Shown here: one piece after another, positions 52,801-62,514 of the stretch
How the letters are laid out: every line of letters starts with the position of its first letter
How positions within the stretch are numbered: position 1 is the stretch's first letter
Assembly (NCBI RefSeq): GCF_943192995.1
Contig: NZ_CALPCP010000003.1
Location: forward strand, 62,001-126,000
DNA length: 64,000 nucleotides
Direction of reading: 5' to 3'
Origin: Flintibacter muris
GTDB lineage: Bacteria > Bacillota > Clostridia > Oscillospirales > Oscillospiraceae
The notes under the pieces: generated by a model
What the model was told of the DNA's origin: nothing
What the model saw: the letters and a program-made list of their open reading frames with translations, nothing else
Databases searched by the model: none
Translations under genes and position numbers: made by a program

Positions 52801-55800
52801 AGGCGGAGGGCCGTCTTGCCACGCCGGAGGAACAGGAAACCCTATCCCGCTATGTGGGCTGGGGCGGCATTGCCGGGGCGTTTGATGAAAATGATCCCAA
52901 GTGGGTCAAGGAGTATGCCGAGCTGAAGGAGCTACTGACCCAGGAGGAATACGATTCCGCCCGCAGTACGGTCCTCAACGCCCACTATACCAGCCCTACC
53001 GTTATCAAGGCCATGTATCAGGCGGTGGAAAATATGAATTTCCAGCCGGGGACCTTGCTGGAACCGTCTATGGGCATTGGCAACTTCTTCGGCCTCCTGC
53101 CGGAAAAGCTGGGGGCGGCGAAGCTCTACGGTGTGGAGCTGGACGATCTCACTGGGCGCATTGCCAAGCAGCTCTACCAGAAAGCGGACATTACCCTCGC
53201 CGGTTTTGAAACAACGGACCGGAAGGACTTCTATGATCTGGTCATGGGCAACGTGCCCTTTGGTCAGTACCACGTCAACGACCCGGCCTATAACAAGCTG
53301 GGTTTCAACATTCACAATTATTTCTTTGCCAAGGCACTGGACCAGGTGCGTCCGGGCGGCGTCGTAGCCTTTGTCACCAGCCGCTACACCATGGATTCCA
53401 AGGATTCCACTGTGCGGAAGTATCTGGCGGAGCGGGCCGACCTGCTGGGGGCAATCCGGCTTCCCAACAACGCTTTCAAGGCCAATGCCGGGACCGAAGT
53501 GGTGTCCGACATTATTTTCCTGCAAAAGCGGGACCGCCCCGCCATTGAGCAGCCAGGATGGGTGCAGGTGGGAGAAAATGAAGATGGCTTCAAGATCAAC
53601 AGCTATTTTCTGGAACACCCGGATATGGTGCTGGGACAGCCCACGTCTGAGAGTACGCAGTACGGCAGGCAGGACTATACCGTCGCGCCCATTGACGGAG
53701 CGGACCTCTCCCAGCAGCTTGCCGGGGCCATTCAGAACCTTGCCCCGCCCAACCGGGAGCTGCTGGAAATTGAGCCGGAACAGGAGGACGGCAAAGAGAT
53801 TGAATCCATTCCCGCCGACCCCTCTGTACGCAATTTCAGCTATGCTCTATTCGATGGCAAGCTGTATTTCCGCGAAAATTCCCGCATGAAGCCCGTGGAC
53901 CTGGGCAAGACCCCCACGGAGCGGGCCATGGGCATGATCGCCATTCGGGACTGCGCCCGGAAGCTCATTGATTTGCAGTTGGAAAACGCCGGGGACGATG
54001 TAATCAAGGCGGAGCAGACCAAGCTCAACCGCCTTTATGACGCTTGCACGAAAAAACATGGTCTGTTGAACAGCCTGGGCAACAGGAGGGCCTTTGAACA
54101 GGATTCTTCCTACCCGCTTCTGTGTTCCCTGGAAGTGCTGGACGATGAAGGGAATTTGGAGCGCAAGGCGGATATGTTCACCAAGCGGACCATCCAGAAC
54201 CGGCAGGCCGTCACCAGCGTGGACACGGCGGTAGAGGCCCTGGCGGTATCCATTGGCGAAAAGGCCCGCGTGGACCTGGAGTATATGGCGGGGCTGATGG
54301 GCGGACCTGAGAAAATTCCGCAGATCGTGGAGGATTTGAAGGGCATTATCTTCAAGGACCCCGCCACCGGCCCCTTTGATTTTGCCGAGGACGGCGAAAA
54401 CTGGTCGAAGGGCTGGCAGGCGGCGGACGAATACCTTTCCGGCAACGTCCGGGTGAAGCTGGCCCAGGCCCGCGCCGCCGCAGAAGATAACCCGCAGTTT
54501 GCTATCAATGTGGAGAAGCTGGAACAGGTACAGCCCAAGGACCTGACCGCTTCGGAGATCAGCGTCCGCATTGGCGCGTCCTGGGTTTCCCCGGAGTATT
54601 ACCAACAGTTTATATTTGAGTTGCTGCAAACGCCGGAGCGCCTGCGGGAGAAGAAAATCCGCCTTGATTATTCCGATACGTCCGGCGAATGGCGGGTGCA
54701 GGGCAAGAGCGAGGACAGCGCGGATAACGTCCGTGCCTATACCACCTACGGCACCAAGCGCATCAACGCCTATGAAATCTTCGAGGCCACGCTGAACCAG
54801 CGGGATGTGCGGATATTTGATAAAAAATGGGAGGACGGAAAGGAGGTCCGCGTCCTCAACGAGAAGCAGACCGCAATTGCCCAGCAGAAGCAGGAGGCGA
54901 TCTGTGAAGCGTTTAAGGAATGGATTTTCAAAGACCCGGAGCGCCGGGAGGCTCTGTGCAGGAAGTACAATTCCGTATTCAACGCCATCCGGCCCCGCGA
55001 GTATGACGGTTCCCATATCCGCTTCGCGGGCATGAACCCGGAAATCTCCCTGCGGCCCCACCAGCAAAACGCCGTGGCCCATATCCTCTATGGAAAGAAC
55101 ACACTGCTGGCTCACTGTGTCGGCGCGGGCAAGACCTTTGAAATGATCGCCGCCGCTATGGAGAGCAAGCGCCTGGGCCTGTGCCAGAAATCCCTATTCG
55201 TCGTCCCTAACCACCTGACGGAACAGTGGGGCGGCGATTTTTTGCGCCTTTATCCCGGCGCGAAGGTGCTGGTTGCTACCAAGAAGGACTTTGAACCCGC
55301 CCGCCGCAAGAAGTTCTGCGCCCGTATCGCCACCGGCGATTATGACGCGGTTATCATCGGTCACAGCCAGTTTGAGAAGATTCCCCTCTCCCCGGAGCGG
55401 CAGAAGGCTGTGATTGAGGACCAGATTGACGAAATTGTTACTGCCATCCGTGAAGCAAAGGAGGAGGATGGAGACAACTTTACCGTCAAGCAGATGGAGA
55501 AAACCAAGAAAAAATTGGAGGCCAAGCTGGAAAAGCTGGCGGCAAAAGAGAAAAAGGACAGCGTGGTCACGTTTGAGGAATTAGGCGTTGACCGGCTGTT
55601 TGTAGACGAGGCGCACAGCTTTAAGAACCTCTTTTTACACACAAAAATGAGCCGTGTGGCGGGCATCGCTCAGACGGACGCGCAGAAATCCAGCGATATG
55701 TACGGCAAATGCCGTTACATGGACGAGATCACCGGCGGGCGTGGTATTACTTTCGCCACGGGGACCCCGATCTCCAACAGTATGGTAGAGTTGTATACCA

Positions 55801-57632
55801 TGATGCGCTACCTCCAATTTGACACGCTGGAACGGAACGGCCACCGTCACTTTGATTCCTGGGCGGCGGACTTTGGTGAGAAGGTGACGGCTATGGAGCT
55901 GAAACCGGAGGGAACCGGATTCCGGTCCAAGACCCGGTTCGCCAAATTCTACAATCTCCCGGAGCTTATCAGCATTTGGAAGGAGGCTGCTGATATTCAG
56001 ACGGCGGATATGTTGAAACTGCCAACCCCGGAGGCTGTCCCCATCACTGTCACCACCGAACCCAGCAAGTTTCAGCAGGAGATGGTGGCGGAGCTGGCTG
56101 ACCGGGCGGACGCTGTGCGTAACAGGCTGGTGGACCCGTCCGTGGACAATATGCTGCGGATCACGTCTGACGGGCGCAAGCTGGCTCTGGATCAGCGTTT
56201 ACAGAACCCCCTCTTGCCGGATGACCCAGACAGCAAGGTCAACGCCTGCGTCAAGAATGTTCTCACCGAGTGGCGGAACAGCATGGACATTCGGGGGACC
56301 CAATTAGTGTTCTGCGACCTGTCCACGCCCAAGGGGGACGGCAAATTTAACGTCTATGACGATATAAAAGCGAAGCTGATCGCCCAGGGCATCCCCCAGG
56401 AGGAAATCGCCTTTATCCACGATGCCAACACCGAAGCGCAAAAGGCGGAGCTGTTCGCCAAGGTGCGCCGGGGGCAGGTGCGCGTCCTCATCGGCAGTAC
56501 GCAGAAGATGGGCGCTGGCACTAACGTCCAGGACCGGATCGTGGCCTCCCATGACCTTGACTGCCCATGGCGTCCGGCTGATTTGGAGCAGAGGGCGGGC
56601 CGTTCTCTGCGCCAGGGCAACATGAATAAGACGGTTAAAATGTTCAAGTACGTTACCAAAGGAACCTTTGACGCATACAACTGGGGTCTGGTGGAAAGTA
56701 AGCAGAAATTTATCGGGCAGGTCATGACCGGGAAATCCCCTGCCCGGTCCATTGAGGACGTGGACGCTACCGCCCTCTCCTACGCCGAGGTCAAGGCCCT
56801 GGCTACCGGGGATGACCGTATCCGGGAGAAAATGGAGCTGGATGTGCAGGTGGCAAAGCTGAAAATGCTCAAAGCCAACCATACATCCCAGCAGTATGAA
56901 ATGCAGGATAAGGCGCTGAAATATTATCCGAATAAAATTGCGGAGACAAAGCTGTTTATTGAGGCGCTGGGGAAAGATTTACCCATTGTGCAGGCCAATC
57001 CGGTCAAGGACGATGCGTTTACCATGACCGTCATGGGACAGACCTTCACGGAGCGGAAGGACGCGGGCGTGGCCATTATCAAGGCGTGCCTGCTCATGCC
57101 CGACCCGGAGAAGCCCCTCGACCTGGGCGAATACCGGGGCTTTCCCATGCAGCTTCATTGTGATGGGTCCAAGTTCAAGATCACCATGAAACAGAATTTG
57201 ACCTATACGGCGGAGCTGGCCGATGATCCGGTGGGCAATGTTACCCGTATCAACAACGCTCTGGAAGGTATGGCTGAAAAAATCAAGGGGCATGAGGCGC
57301 GGCTGGTGACGTTGGAAAAGGAGTTGGTGAACGCCAGGGAAGAATCTGAACGGCCCTTCCCCAAGGAAGATGAATTACAGCAGAAATCGGCTCGTCTGCT
57401 CCAGCTTAACCTGGAATTGGAGAAGGCTGACCACAAGTCGGAGGAACAATCTCAGGACGGCGAGGATGAAGCGGATTTAGGGGACGGCGAGACCCCCGCG
57501 CCAGAGCCGCCCGCGCTTACCGTATTGAGCGGTGATAAGCCGTCCATCCGGGCGGCGCTACGCTCCTACGTTCCACCCGCACCGGTGGCTGCTGGCGCGG
57601 AAAGAGATCAGCGAAGGGAGGCGGCACTGTGA
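46848..57632 (+). CDS. Giant methylase/SNF2-helicase protein (3594 aa)
   Basis: Cytosolic DNA-processing protein of Tn1549-like elements, behind aaggagg. In order: an N-terminal LtrC/ArdC-like region (1-280); a Gly/Arg-rich linker (about 285-410) that is tnpV read in another frame; several LPD-like regions; a MutS domain I-like module ([12 protein letters not shown] near 1015) and a diverged second copy ([12 protein letters not shown] near 1690). Then an N6-adenine methylase (E-P-S-M-G-I-G-N-F near 2070, N-V-P-F-G near 2134) and an SNF2 helicase (V-G-A-G-K-T near 2757, V-D-E-A-H near 2920, [10 protein letters not shown] near 3248). K-P-S-I-R-A-A-L lies 31 residues from the end. Probably modifies or protects incoming DNA; transfer role is inferred. 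Confidence 0.92.
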   Translation: MASKLQFVSELASHTAQTVTRDVDGWKQYLTTASRLYKYRFDEQLLIYAQRPDATACASMELWNDTMRRWVKPRSKGIALIRKDKRGKSHLEYVFDVADTRPVRGAREPYLWEMTAEKSGAVAEALERQYGPSEETDIGWQIMEQAKRAVSEVYRDPLEDLRYDVRDSLLEELDDLNLEVRYKNLLTASVQFTILTRCGLDPSEYLEDEDLAGITEFSTPAVLHHLGRAASQVSMDLLNEIGRAVKTYDREQAKNKEKNIEKPLAKSPVMDYTKVKEEFNTVKRESEERSVNHDEGADLQTGGRLPDSRPDTGRSGGIGGNAPGQVRNAAGDVSGRTTPRDVHLHAADGAAVPPPAGDRPAGAGAGGPDGGRVEEAERSGRSDEGPRSDGLGPGGEQLHGPGGGSGSDGDRLQVNPEGEPAAGEQPAASASAEEPPVPGSPDLSLFSLFPTVEEQIENIAQAQAEDRQTAQQQTSLPAGLVPPAVIGRALTSGGNGRHSIEHIVAFFQKGPTGSAAASFMAKEFGEGGKGVTIDGQEYSLWFNSEGFRIAPGRSAFGPGSTLISWVNAAAMTSNLLRDGTFATQDKVDAAPDNEVRELAEKLWYLRQDFSDRAKEFHLLSTISSHFMQKGFPEDTKEIARLLRIPAYWSDIKRQMDVFVDVYESEPDLLRFRQIHDPQKLANDLHLLFTFREQFQGAEGFTPAKASFITEDEITRLLTGGPSIAESKLQIYSYFVQGHNAKECADFLKSSYGEGGRCYTGYDENYGTKGIRFTRSDEESGYKGYDTVTLNWNQVQKRVRALIDSGQYLNDQEKAYLPAYEKVTLARRIYHFYSMDPNRTNPPGNDMDAAVKKIRAILESDDSKKHSKLYGEMFTIMAAVSPDSPEYRRMIPVLRDMETFTRGEYSLYEPLPEVVLQTERQAKQAAKEAQRAAPTPQRTPSEAPPASSDRLAAAARALANKKRPTAQEDQSGQFSLFSPAASAPLEPEPSAPPQAAEHEETSRSPWWDGYKEIKEANPHNIVLFQVGDFFEMFGEDAKTASALLDLSLTTRPIAGVGRVEMCGVPVHAVEQYVEKLREFHSVTLAPVEAQTGERQPSTLLSRQEQAIQDSGEQGWQTTVTERNYQATVTAEEAPLLARLMQTNEISAAQFNHENGEVTFSFPAADRDAVENLIAKLRAELAKAVAASYPSEKSQKPGRTKVELNYRNFVKLFPEIASGEYRYLRMEAGEDGGAMMPLHLEWIDTDVIAVSHTYTQNGDLMRDPEMTFRVDREKGTLEPLTFRQDGSIQIYQEVYPEPGKWIPKLHRDLNTFAQQWLKNISQQGYHKREAVVVRGGEDVRLTFDQDGKAVENGGLGDNPTIRQIYEHYAPMVKNLVLADTAYRNACANSDQDLARLEGNEAIKRAVLSINETPLLKQYYDNTAFHNQLHQEIIGETYPALSQPEQAAKAPVSMDSPERFEVSRLWGDGPFVIYDNALERFYKEGNHILQFVEQGSAENYLANIHRTSGQTVPTEPSADWVVTPVTLYEKALTILDRTVWNSSHFNFLYDRDLDYDEAADALNAEMPDLIEAARGYPDILAAFHSLPMFREWLVEDLMERSYQDVIMDPRLAPERYADSPDCPEWARKVPAVDHSEPEQGEAGTEIPPTPETVPDPTGAGMLEQVERADAAPAEPDLTPNVDEYLDLKARYPDKLVGVQVGDYMLFYGKDAEAAAPAMGKDLLTRDIPGLGSTFVTGTSLGWQSALTDLLEHGHSVVMARPDPERGPDAPYEIIKERSAAEFIPLGMELTMDGRRMKIDSVDFQAGTVSLLDLDMKGWFPIFRSEPIPFVREFIEEAQRREEYTIAEVAAHRQRLEAADEIPVGTELTVDGQRVKIHSVDVEHDIVRLKILDTAYSYLQRSIQAVRDLVAKARTAILGADDSPPSPEPESEQVEIDGGQVVPPPPPASRQPRRERHNFQITNDNLGVGGEKTKYQYNVAAIRTLKQIEAEGRLATPEEQETLSRYVGWGGIAGAFDENDPKWVKEYAELKELLTQEEYDSARSTVLNAHYTSPTVIKAMYQAVENMNFQPGTLLEPSMGIGNFFGLLPEKLGAAKLYGVELDDLTGRIAKQLYQKADITLAGFETTDRKDFYDLVMGNVPFGQYHVNDPAYNKLGFNIHNYFFAKALDQVRPGGVVAFVTSRYTMDSKDSTVRKYLAERADLLGAIRLPNNAFKANAGTEVVSDIIFLQKRDRPAIEQPGWVQVGENEDGFKINSYFLEHPDMVLGQPTSESTQYGRQDYTVAPIDGADLSQQLAGAIQNLAPPNRELLEIEPEQEDGKEIESIPADPSVRNFSYALFDGKLYFRENSRMKPVDLGKTPTERAMGMIAIRDCARKLIDLQLENAGDDVIKAEQTKLNRLYDACTKKHGLLNSLGNRRAFEQDSSYPLLCSLEVLDDEGNLERKADMFTKRTIQNRQAVTSVDTAVEALAVSIGEKARVDLEYMAGLMGGPEKIPQIVEDLKGIIFKDPATGPFDFAEDGENWSKGWQAADEYLSGNVRVKLAQARAAAEDNPQFAINVEKLEQVQPKDLTASEISVRIGASWVSPEYYQQFIFELLQTPERLREKKIRLDYSDTSGEWRVQGKSEDSADNVRAYTTYGTKRINAYEIFEATLNQRDVRIFDKKWEDGKEVRVLNEKQTAIAQQKQEAICEAFKEWIFKDPERREALCRKYNSVFNAIRPREYDGSHIRFAGMNPEISLRPHQQNAVAHILYGKNTLLAHCVGAGKTFEMIAAAMESKRLGLCQKSLFVVPNHLTEQWGGDFLRLYPGAKVLVATKKDFEPARRKKFCARIATGDYDAVIIGHSQFEKIPLSPERQKAVIEDQIDEIVTAIREAKEEDGDNFTVKQMEKTKKKLEAKLEKLAAKEKKDSVVTFEELGVDRLFVDEAHSFKNLFLHTKMSRVAGIAQTDAQKSSDMYGKCRYMDEITGGRGITFATGTPISNSMVELYTMMRYLQFDTLERNGHRHFDSWAADFGEKVTAMELKPEGTGFRSKTRFAKFYNLPELISIWKEAADIQTADMLKLPTPEAVPITVTTEPSKFQQEMVAELADRADAVRNRLVDPSVDNMLRITSDGRKLALDQRLQNPLLPDDPDSKVNACVKNVLTEWRNSMDIRGTQLVFCDLSTPKGDGKFNVYDDIKAKLIAQGIPQEEIAFIHDANTEAQKAELFAKVRRGQVRVLIGSTQKMGAGTNVQDRIVASHDLDCPWRPADLEQRAGRSLRQGNMNKTVKMFKYVTKGTFDAYNWGLVESKQKFIGQVMTGKSPARSIEDVDATALSYAEVKALATGDDRIREKMELDVQVAKLKMLKANHTSQQYEMQDKALKYYPNKIAETKLFIEALGKDLPIVQANPVKDDAFTMTVMGQTFTERKDAGVAIIKACLLMPDPEKPLDLGEYRGFPMQLHCDGSKFKITMKQNLTYTAELADDPVGNVTRINNALEGMAEKIKGHEARLVTLEKELVNAREESERPFPKEDELQQKSARLLQLNLELEKADHKSEEQSQDGEDEADLGDGETPAPEPPALTVLSGDKPSIRAALRSYVPPAPVAAGAERDQRREAAL
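47725..48090 (+). CDS. tnpV: TnpV overprinted inside the giant methylase/helicase gene
   Basis: 121 residues in the +1 frame relative to the surrounding gene, with its own aaaggag site 8 bases before [22 protein letters not shown] and A-R-D-Q-M-G-W-V...E-I-V-Y align with the TnpV at 15454, including identical length. The surrounding frame stays open and reads the same bases as a low-complexity Gly/Arg/Asp linker. Both products are therefore possible. Function of TnpV is unknown. Confidence 0.8.
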   Translation: MTKELTYKQAGDYLIPDLTLDGAEELEEMPLGKYGMLRETFLEERHPGTYTSMLLTGRLYPHLREIDRQAREQVDRMVAELKKQNGVDEAMKARDQMGWVQAVNSFTAQAEEVVLTEIVYK

Positions 57633-57967
57633 GAAAGTACGAGGGCCGGACGGTGGGCCTTTACACAAAGGTGTCCCCGGAGGAAAAGGAGGTGATTGAC
57701 CGGAAAATGGCCCTCCTGGGGACCATAAATCTGCGGGCGTATCTGCGGAAAATGGCGGTGGACGGGTATGTGGTCCAGTTGGATATGTCCAGCGTAGTGG
57801 AGCTGGTGAAGCTCCTGCGCTCCATTTCCAGCAACGTGAACCAGATCGCCCGCCGCTGCAACAGCACACACAACCTCTACGCCCAGGATGTAGAAGATCT
57901 GCGCCAGGGTTATACGGAGGTCTGGCAGGGTATCAGCGAACTGCTGAAGAAATTTGAAACGCTGTGA
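57629..57967 (+). CDS. MobC-like relaxosome protein
   Basis: 112 residues, GTG start overlapping the previous stop by four bases. Y-T-K-V-S-P-E-E-K resembles a ribbon-helix-helix N-terminus, and [12 protein letters not shown] is the hallmark of MobC mobilization proteins that bind and open oriT for the relaxase. It lies two genes upstream of the second relaxase and is its likely partner. Confidence 0.88.
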   Translation: MRKYEGRTVGLYTKVSPEEKEVIDRKMALLGTINLRAYLRKMAVDGYVVQLDMSSVVELVKLLRSISSNVNQIARRCNSTHNLYAQDVEDLRQGYTEVWQGISELLKKFETL

Positions 57968-57974
57968 CTATGGT

Positions 57975-58016
57975 GGCGGCGGGAGCATTTTCGGATGTTC
58001 CCGCCGCCTCTGTTTT
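57975..58016 (+). terminator. Hairpin between MobC and Toprim genes
   Basis: A 10-bp GC-rich stem (57975-57984 with 57999-58008), extended by CAT/ATG pairs, followed by a short T-rich stretch. Partial terminator or mRNA stabiliser. Confidence 0.6.
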
Positions 58017-58034
58017 CGTATTGGGGGTGATTTT

Positions 58035-58982
58035 ATAGCGGGCGTTTCTAAAGAACAGATTGAAAAAGCAAAGGAGTGGGACCTGCTTTCATACCTGGAA
58101 ACCTACGAACCCCATGAGCTGAAACGGTGCGGCCCCCACGAATACTGCACCCGGACCCATGACAGCTTGAAAATCTCCAACGGAAAATGGTGCTGGAACA
58201 GCCGGGGCATTGGGGGCCGGACGGCGCTGGACTATCTGATAAAGGTCCGGGGGATGGACTTTGTTGGGGCGGTGGAGGCTCTGTGCGGCTATCGTGCCCC
58301 GCCGCCCCAGGAGCGGCCAAAGCCAAAACCTCCAAAGCCCTTTCAGCTCCCGGAGGCCAGCCGCTTCCCCGCCGCCATGCTTTCCTATTTGCAGAAAAGG
58401 GGTATCCACCCGGAACTGCTGCAAGCGTGTATTCAGGCCGGTACGCTCTATGAGAGCCGGAAATATCAGAACTGCGTTTTTGTCGGGAAGGACCCAACGG
58501 GCCGCGCCCAGTTCGCCTGCCTCCGGGGGACGCGGGACAACTTTCGGGTAGATGTGGAGGGCAGCGATAAACGGTACAATTTTTCCCTGCTGGCCGCTGA
58601 CCCGGAATGTCCCCGGCTGGCGGTGGCGGAAAGCCCCATTGACGTGCTATCCCTGGCCTCGCTGGTGAAGCTGTCCGGGGGCGAATGGCGGGACAGTCAT
58701 TACCTCTCCCTCGGAGGGACCGCGCCCCGCGCCATGATTCAATTCCTCCGCGATCATCCCCACGTTACCCAGGTCAGCTTGTGCCTGGACAATGATAAGG
58801 CGGGGCTGGTTGGCATGGAACGGCTGGAACAGGCCATCCAGGAGGACCCGGACCTTTCTCAGCGGGTGAAACTGGTCCACCATAACCCGCCGCCCACCGG
58901 ACACGGGAAGGACTACAACGAATTTCTCTGTCAGGTAAAGACGGAGTGGCAGAAGCAGTACCAGCGGGAGGGGGACCGGTAA
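58035..58982 (+). CDS. DUF3991/Toprim primase-like protein, apparent ATA start
   Basis: 315 residues. Homologues begin M-A-G-V-S-[KR]-E-Q-I-E-K-A; here the codon in that place is ATA, after a gggggtga sequence. The N-terminus (H-E-Y-C-T-R-T-H-D-S-L-K-I, G-G-R-T-A-L-D-Y-L) is DUF3991, a primase-type zinc-binding-like domain. The C-terminal Toprim part has V-A-E-S-P-I-D-V-L-S and L-C-L-D-N-D-K-A-G. It probably synthesises primers or processes the transferred strand. Earlier in-frame codons lack any ribosome site. Confidence 0.82.
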   Translation: MAGVSKEQIEKAKEWDLLSYLETYEPHELKRCGPHEYCTRTHDSLKISNGKWCWNSRGIGGRTALDYLIKVRGMDFVGAVEALCGYRAPPPQERPKPKPPKPFQLPEASRFPAAMLSYLQKRGIHPELLQACIQAGTLYESRKYQNCVFVGKDPTGRAQFACLRGTRDNFRVDVEGSDKRYNFSLLAADPECPRLAVAESPIDVLSLASLVKLSGGEWRDSHYLSLGGTAPRAMIQFLRDHPHVTQVSLCLDNDKAGLVGMERLEQAIQEDPDLSQRVKLVHHNPPPTGHGKDYNEFLCQVKTEWQKQYQREGDR

Positions 58983-58983
58983 A

Positions 58984-59325
58984 TTATTTACCTGATGAAG
59001 CAAACGCCTCAAACAGTTTGTTGATAATATTACACGCAATTTCAAACTGTTCCGGTGGAAGATTGCTCAGGCGCTCAGATATGCTATGGGCATCATTCCC
59101 GGTTCCTTCTTCAAAAAGGATAGAATCGCTGGAAATAGAGAGCGTTTCACAAATACGTATCAATGTCCCGATAGAAATACCAACTACTCCCCGTTCTATA
59201 TCTGAAACATTTTTTGTTGCAAGGGAGACGAGTTCTGCAAATCTGTCTTGTGTTAGGCCCGCAGATTCTCTTGCAATTCGGATTTGGTTGCCAATTCTCA
59301 CATTGAGGTCCTTTTTCTCTCGCAC
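58984..59325 (-). CDS. XRE-family regulator divergent from second relaxase
   Basis: 113 residues from the GTG at 59325, which follows aaaggtgg by 7 bases; an ATG at 59346 is an alternative. L-N-V-R-I-G-N-Q-I-R-I-A-R-E-S-A-G-L-T-Q-D-R-F-A is a textbook Cro/C1 helix-turn-helix. A helical C-terminal domain (L-P-P-E-Q-F-E-I-A-C-N) may bind a ligand or partner. It faces the relaxase promoter and the inverted repeat at 59402-59414 and is the likely repressor. Confidence 0.88.
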   Translation of the reverse strand: MREKKDLNVRIGNQIRIARESAGLTQDRFAELVSLATKNVSDIERGVVGISIGTLIRICETLSISSDSILFEEGTGNDAHSISERLSNLPPEQFEIACNIINKLFEAFASSGK

Positions 59326-59366
59326 ATCAGCACCACCTTTCACCATTAGTTTATGTAATGGCGGTG

Positions 59367-59414
59367 TTGACAACAACATGGCCTGTGCTTTATAATTTAT
59401 GGTGTTTATAACAC
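59367..59414 (+). promoter_or_regulatory. Relaxase promoter with operator-like inverted repeat
   Basis: TTGACA (59367-59372), 18-base spacer, TATAAT (59391-59396). GTGTT-TAT-AACAC (59402-59414) lies over the predicted transcription start, a natural repressor site for the divergent XRE protein. Confidence 0.75.
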
Positions 59415-59480
59415 GACAGAAGCACAAGGCAATAACAGGTGTGAGCGATAAGGGATTGCGCTTAGGAAGGAGGCCAATTC

Positions 59481-60890
59481 ATAGCAATCTCCAACATATT
59501 CCCCCGGAAAATCATGCGAAACCGCACCCGGCAGCAGTCCATGGCGGACCGGCACGACTACGACCAGAAAGCAGAGAAAACCAATGATGGCGAGTTGGTG
59601 TCCTTCTATATGTGTTCGCCGGAAACCGCCGCAGAAGAATTTGAGATCAGTAAACAACTCTACCACCAGATCACCGGGCGGAAACAGTCTCCTGAACATG
59701 ATATTATCATGTACCGTATTATCCAGTCTTTCAAGCCAGGGGAAATCAGCCCGGAGGATGCCAACCGGCTCGGCTATGAGCTGGCGATGAAGTTTACTAG
59801 GGGCCAGCACCAATTTGTAGTTTCTACCCATGTGGACAAGGCCCATATCCATACACACATAGAGTTTAACAGCACCAACCTCAATTGCGATGCTAAATTT
59901 CAGAATGTCAAGAACTCCGCTTTTATTCTGCGGCGGCTCAATGACGAGCTGTGCAGGGCGCACGGCCTCTCTGTGATCGAGAACCCGAAGCCCAGCGCCA
60001 AAAAGCAGAAAGAAATGGCGGCGGAAAAATACGGAACCAGCCATAAGGAGCAGCTGCGTCAGACCATTGACCGGGTACTCCCCGACTGTCAGGGCTACGA
60101 GAATTTTCTGGCAAAAATGCGGGCCGAAGGTTATGAAATCAGAGAAGGGAAAAAGCTGTCCTTCCGCGCCCCCGGCTGGGACCGCTTCACACGTTCTGAC
60201 AAGCTGGGAGCCGACTATACCAAGGAGGCCCTGCGGGAGCGCAGTATCCACCGGGGCGGGCGTTCCTCTGCGGCGAGAAAGGCCGTTCCCCATGCTGGCC
60301 GGAAAGTCAATATGCTTATTGATATTCAAGCGAAGATGGCCGCTGGCAAGGGTGCTGGCTATGAACGGTGGGCGAAGATTTTCAATCTGAAGGAGGCGGC
60401 AAAAACGCTCAATTTCCTGATTGAGAACGATCTGACTGACTATGACGAATTGACGGCACGGGCGGAGCAGGCCGGTGATCGCTTTGACGAGGTTTCCCGC
60501 CATATCAAGCAGTTGGAGTGCCGCATGGCCGAGGTTGCCCAGCTAAAAACCCATATCATCAATTATTCCAAGACGCGGGAGGTCTACGCCGCTTATAAGA
60601 AGTCCCGCCACAAGAAGGAATTTCTTGCCGAGCATGGGGCGGAGATCGCCCAGCATGAGGCGGCGAAGAAAGCCTTTGACGCGCTGGACGGGAAGCCCAT
60701 TCCGAAGGTTGCCCAGCTCTCCAAGCAGTACGCCGCTCTGCTGGCGGAGAAGCAGGAGCAGTACGCAGAATACAAGGCGCTCCGGCAGGATATGATCGCC
60801 TATCGGACGGCGAAGCAAAACGTGGATAAAATCCTCGGCTTAGTGCCGGAGGAACAGGACCAGAATAGAGAGCAGAAGCCGGAGCGGTGA
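59481..60890 (+). CDS. Relaxase of outer element, apparent ATA start
   Basis: 469 residues from an ATA at 59481, 7 bases after aaggagg, giving (M)-A-I-S-N-I-F-P-R-K. The first ATG (59514) is 40 bases from the site. Candidate nicking Tyr27 is in H-D-Y-D-Q-K-A-E-K-T, and the histidine triad H-I-H-T-H occupies residues 122-126. N-P-K-P-S near 165 and a long helical C-terminus fit the Tn1549-type relaxases. It would nick the outer element's oriT with MobC; no nic site could be assigned with confidence. Confidence 0.88.
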   Translation: MAISNIFPRKIMRNRTRQQSMADRHDYDQKAEKTNDGELVSFYMCSPETAAEEFEISKQLYHQITGRKQSPEHDIIMYRIIQSFKPGEISPEDANRLGYELAMKFTRGQHQFVVSTHVDKAHIHTHIEFNSTNLNCDAKFQNVKNSAFILRRLNDELCRAHGLSVIENPKPSAKKQKEMAAEKYGTSHKEQLRQTIDRVLPDCQGYENFLAKMRAEGYEIREGKKLSFRAPGWDRFTRSDKLGADYTKEALRERSIHRGGRSSAARKAVPHAGRKVNMLIDIQAKMAAGKGAGYERWAKIFNLKEAAKTLNFLIENDLTDYDELTARAEQAGDRFDEVSRHIKQLECRMAEVAQLKTHIINYSKTREVYAAYKKSRHKKEFLAEHGAEIAQHEAAKKAFDALDGKPIPKVAQLSKQYAALLAEKQEQYAEYKALRQDMIAYRTAKQNVDKILGLVPEEQDQNREQKPER

Positions 60891-60899
60891 CTGAGAAAA

Positions 60900-60932
60900 A
60901 ACTCCCGTGCCGCCTGGCATGGGAGTTTTTTT
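60900..60932 (+). terminator. Terminator after second relaxase
   Basis: A 12-bp stem with one G-U pair (60900-60911 with 60916-60927) and seven T. A closely similar hairpin recurs at 61458-61487. Confidence 0.85.
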
Positions 60933-60961
60933 GTGTCAGAAATCAATAGCCGCAGCGAGAT

Positions 60962-61309
60962 TCATTCGTCAAGTTCAAAATCTGCCTTATTGAAAAAATC
61001 CACGTTGTTCCTCACAAACTGCAAAAACAATTTCTTCCGTTTAGGGTTCATATTCTCAATCAAACAATTCAGTTCCTCGCAGAGAGACGCATCGACAACG
61101 GATAGATCATCACTCAGTAAAGAGTCAACGCTGACTTCCAAAGCATTTGCAATCGCCACAACTGTTTGCAAACTTGGTATATCGGTCGCTCTCTCAATTT
61201 TGCCGATGAAGTCCTCCGATACACCTGCTTTGTCAGCTAAAATTGCGATTTTCCATCCTCGTTCAGTACGCTTTTTTCGTATGGCCGCACCAAGCAATGT
61301 ATAATCCAA
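60962..61309 (-). CDS. XRE-family regulator, second of four
   Basis: 115 residues, TTG start 7 bases after gggaggg. The helix-turn-helix reads I-A-I-L-A-D-K-A-G-V-S-E-D-F-I-G-K-I-E-R, followed by L-E-V-S-V-D-S-L-L and a helical tail (L-I-E-N-M-N-P-K-R-K-K-L-F-L). A TTGAAA-N16-TATATT promoter overlaps a plus-strand promoter at 61392, so it may autoregulate a divergent pair. Confidence 0.87.
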   Translation of the reverse strand: MDYTLLGAAIRKKRTERGWKIAILADKAGVSEDFIGKIERATDIPSLQTVVAIANALEVSVDSLLSDDLSVVDASLCEELNCLIENMNPKRKKLFLQFVRNNVDFFNKADFELDE

Positions 61310-61391
61310 GTATTTACCCTCCCCTCACAAGGTTGGCAAATTTAATATACAAGGCTTTCTCACATTTTCAAAATAGTAATAAACAGCAAAC

Positions 61392-61487
61392 TTGACCAAA
61401 ACTATTTTTTGGTGTATATTTTAGTGGTATACAGTGAATCAGCGCGGTGACGGTAAAAACCTCCCGTGCCGTCTAGCATGGGAGGTT
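61392..61487 (+). other. Orphan promoter-to-terminator unit (possible small RNA)
   Basis: TTGACC-N17-TATATT (61392-61420) is followed about 40 bases later by a 12-bp hairpin (61458-61487) nearly identical to the terminator after the relaxase, including the preceding GCGGTGAC. It would give a transcript of about 65 bases. It looks like a promoter fused to the tail of a deleted relaxase copy. Confidence 0.5.
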
Positions 61488-61554
61488 CTTATATTCAGAA
61501 GTACATAGTTTCAACCAAAAATAGCTATGCGCCACTTACGTGGACGCATAGCCA

Positions 61555-61860
61555 TCAAATATTCTTGAACAACTGCATGAAAAGTGCCTGTTGTGTTTCC
61601 GTCAACGCAGCCCAACAGTCAAGAAGTTCTTTCTGGCTTTCTGTCAGAGATACCGCATCATCATCGTTGGCAAGGAATTGAGATAGGGTAATTCCAAAGC
61701 CCAAACAGACTTTTTCCAATGTTTGTATTGTTGGAACCTGATTCTTTCTATACCAGGTAGAGATTGTTGATTGCGATATACCAGAATGTTGAGCCAACTG
61801 GTACTCTGACCAGTTCCGGTTTAAGCGCAGCCTTGTGATTTCAGCAAGAATATCTTTCAA
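61555..61860 (-). CDS. XRE-family regulator, third of four
   Basis: 101 residues, ATG 7 bases after gaggtgat. W-S-E-Y-Q-L-A-Q-H-S-G-I-S-Q-S-T-I-S-T-W-Y is a canonical helix-turn-helix; the C-terminus L-T-E-T-Q-Q-A-L-F-M-Q-L-F is helical. A TATAAT and a CGGTATACCG palindrome lie directly upstream, suggesting autoregulation. It is AT-richer than the transfer genes, like the other regulators in this cluster. Confidence 0.88.
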   Translation of the reverse strand: MKDILAEITRLRLNRNWSEYQLAQHSGISQSTISTWYRKNQVPTIQTLEKVCLGFGITLSQFLANDDDAVSLTESQKELLDCWAALTETQQALFMQLFKNI

Positions 61861-61879
61861 GTTATCACCTCAATTACTT

Positions 61880-61889
61880 CGGTATACCG
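61880..61889. promoter_or_regulatory. 10-bp palindromic operator candidate
   Basis: CGGTATACCG between the TATAAT-like box and the ribosome site of the third XRE gene. A related GGTATAC occurs near 61427, next to the orphan promoter. Confidence 0.5.
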
Positions 61890-62008
61890 TTTATTATACT
61901 TTGGGAAAGCCTTGCATTCGAGTTGGCTATGAAGTATAATAAATACGGCATGACGTAGTATCTAAAACTTGAAAATATTAAACCGCTTTAAGAACAAAAA
62001 TAAAATTC

Positions 62009-62317
62009 TCACTGCTGATCTTGCAAAAATAAATCTTTTAGCCGATTTACAACGTCCAAAATCGCCTGTTGCTGCTCTTTCCTCAAACCATCTAAATAAA
62101 AACAAGAGCGATTGTCAAGCCCCATCATATAGTCCAAAGACGCATTATACAATATCGCCATTCTTGTAAATTGTTCAAGGCTTGGGGTAATAGTGTTACT
62201 TTCGTATCCGCTTATTGTGGAGGGAACTACGTTCAGCCGAGTGGCAACATCTTTTTGTGATAGTTTTTTGGCTTCTCGAAGTTCTTTTAGTCTCAACCCA
62301 AAATCGTAAACCTCCAC
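62009..62317 (-). CDS. XRE-family regulator, fourth of four
   Basis: 102 residues, GTG start after an agggggtga site. L-S-Q-K-D-V-A-T-R-L-N-V-V-P-S-T-I-S-G-Y-E gives the helix-turn-helix and A-S-L-D-Y-M-M-G-L a typical XRE connector. The C-terminus (L-R-K-E-Q-Q-Q-A-I-L-D-V-V-N-R) is helical. It is transcribed away from the GPR-like gene and could control it or the outer element. Confidence 0.88.
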   Translation of the reverse strand: MEVYDFGLRLKELREAKKLSQKDVATRLNVVPSTISGYESNTITPSLEQFTRMAILYNASLDYMMGLDNRSCFYLDGLRKEQQQAILDVVNRLKDLFLQDQQ

Positions 62318-62514
62318 TATATCACCCCCTCTTATGGGGAATATTTTATACTACGGATAATCAGTTTCAATGAATAAAGCGATATATTTCTTTATTAAAA
62401 CTGATTCTTTCTGTTTGTTTGGCAAATGACCATCAATAATCAGTATAGAGCATAACCCATTTGTTGTTATCAATGCACCCCATTTTTAACCACAGAATAG
62501 AGGGAGGGATAAAA

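Noticed and set aside
53000..57000. Stand-alone restriction-modification system
   Set aside because: The adenine methylase and SNF2 parts are in one transfer-element polypeptide without a nuclease domain.
62461..62514. Longer N-terminus of the GPR homologue from TTG 62461 or ATG 62473
   Set aside because: Neither has a ribosome site; agggaggg lies 6 bases before the TTG at 62515.
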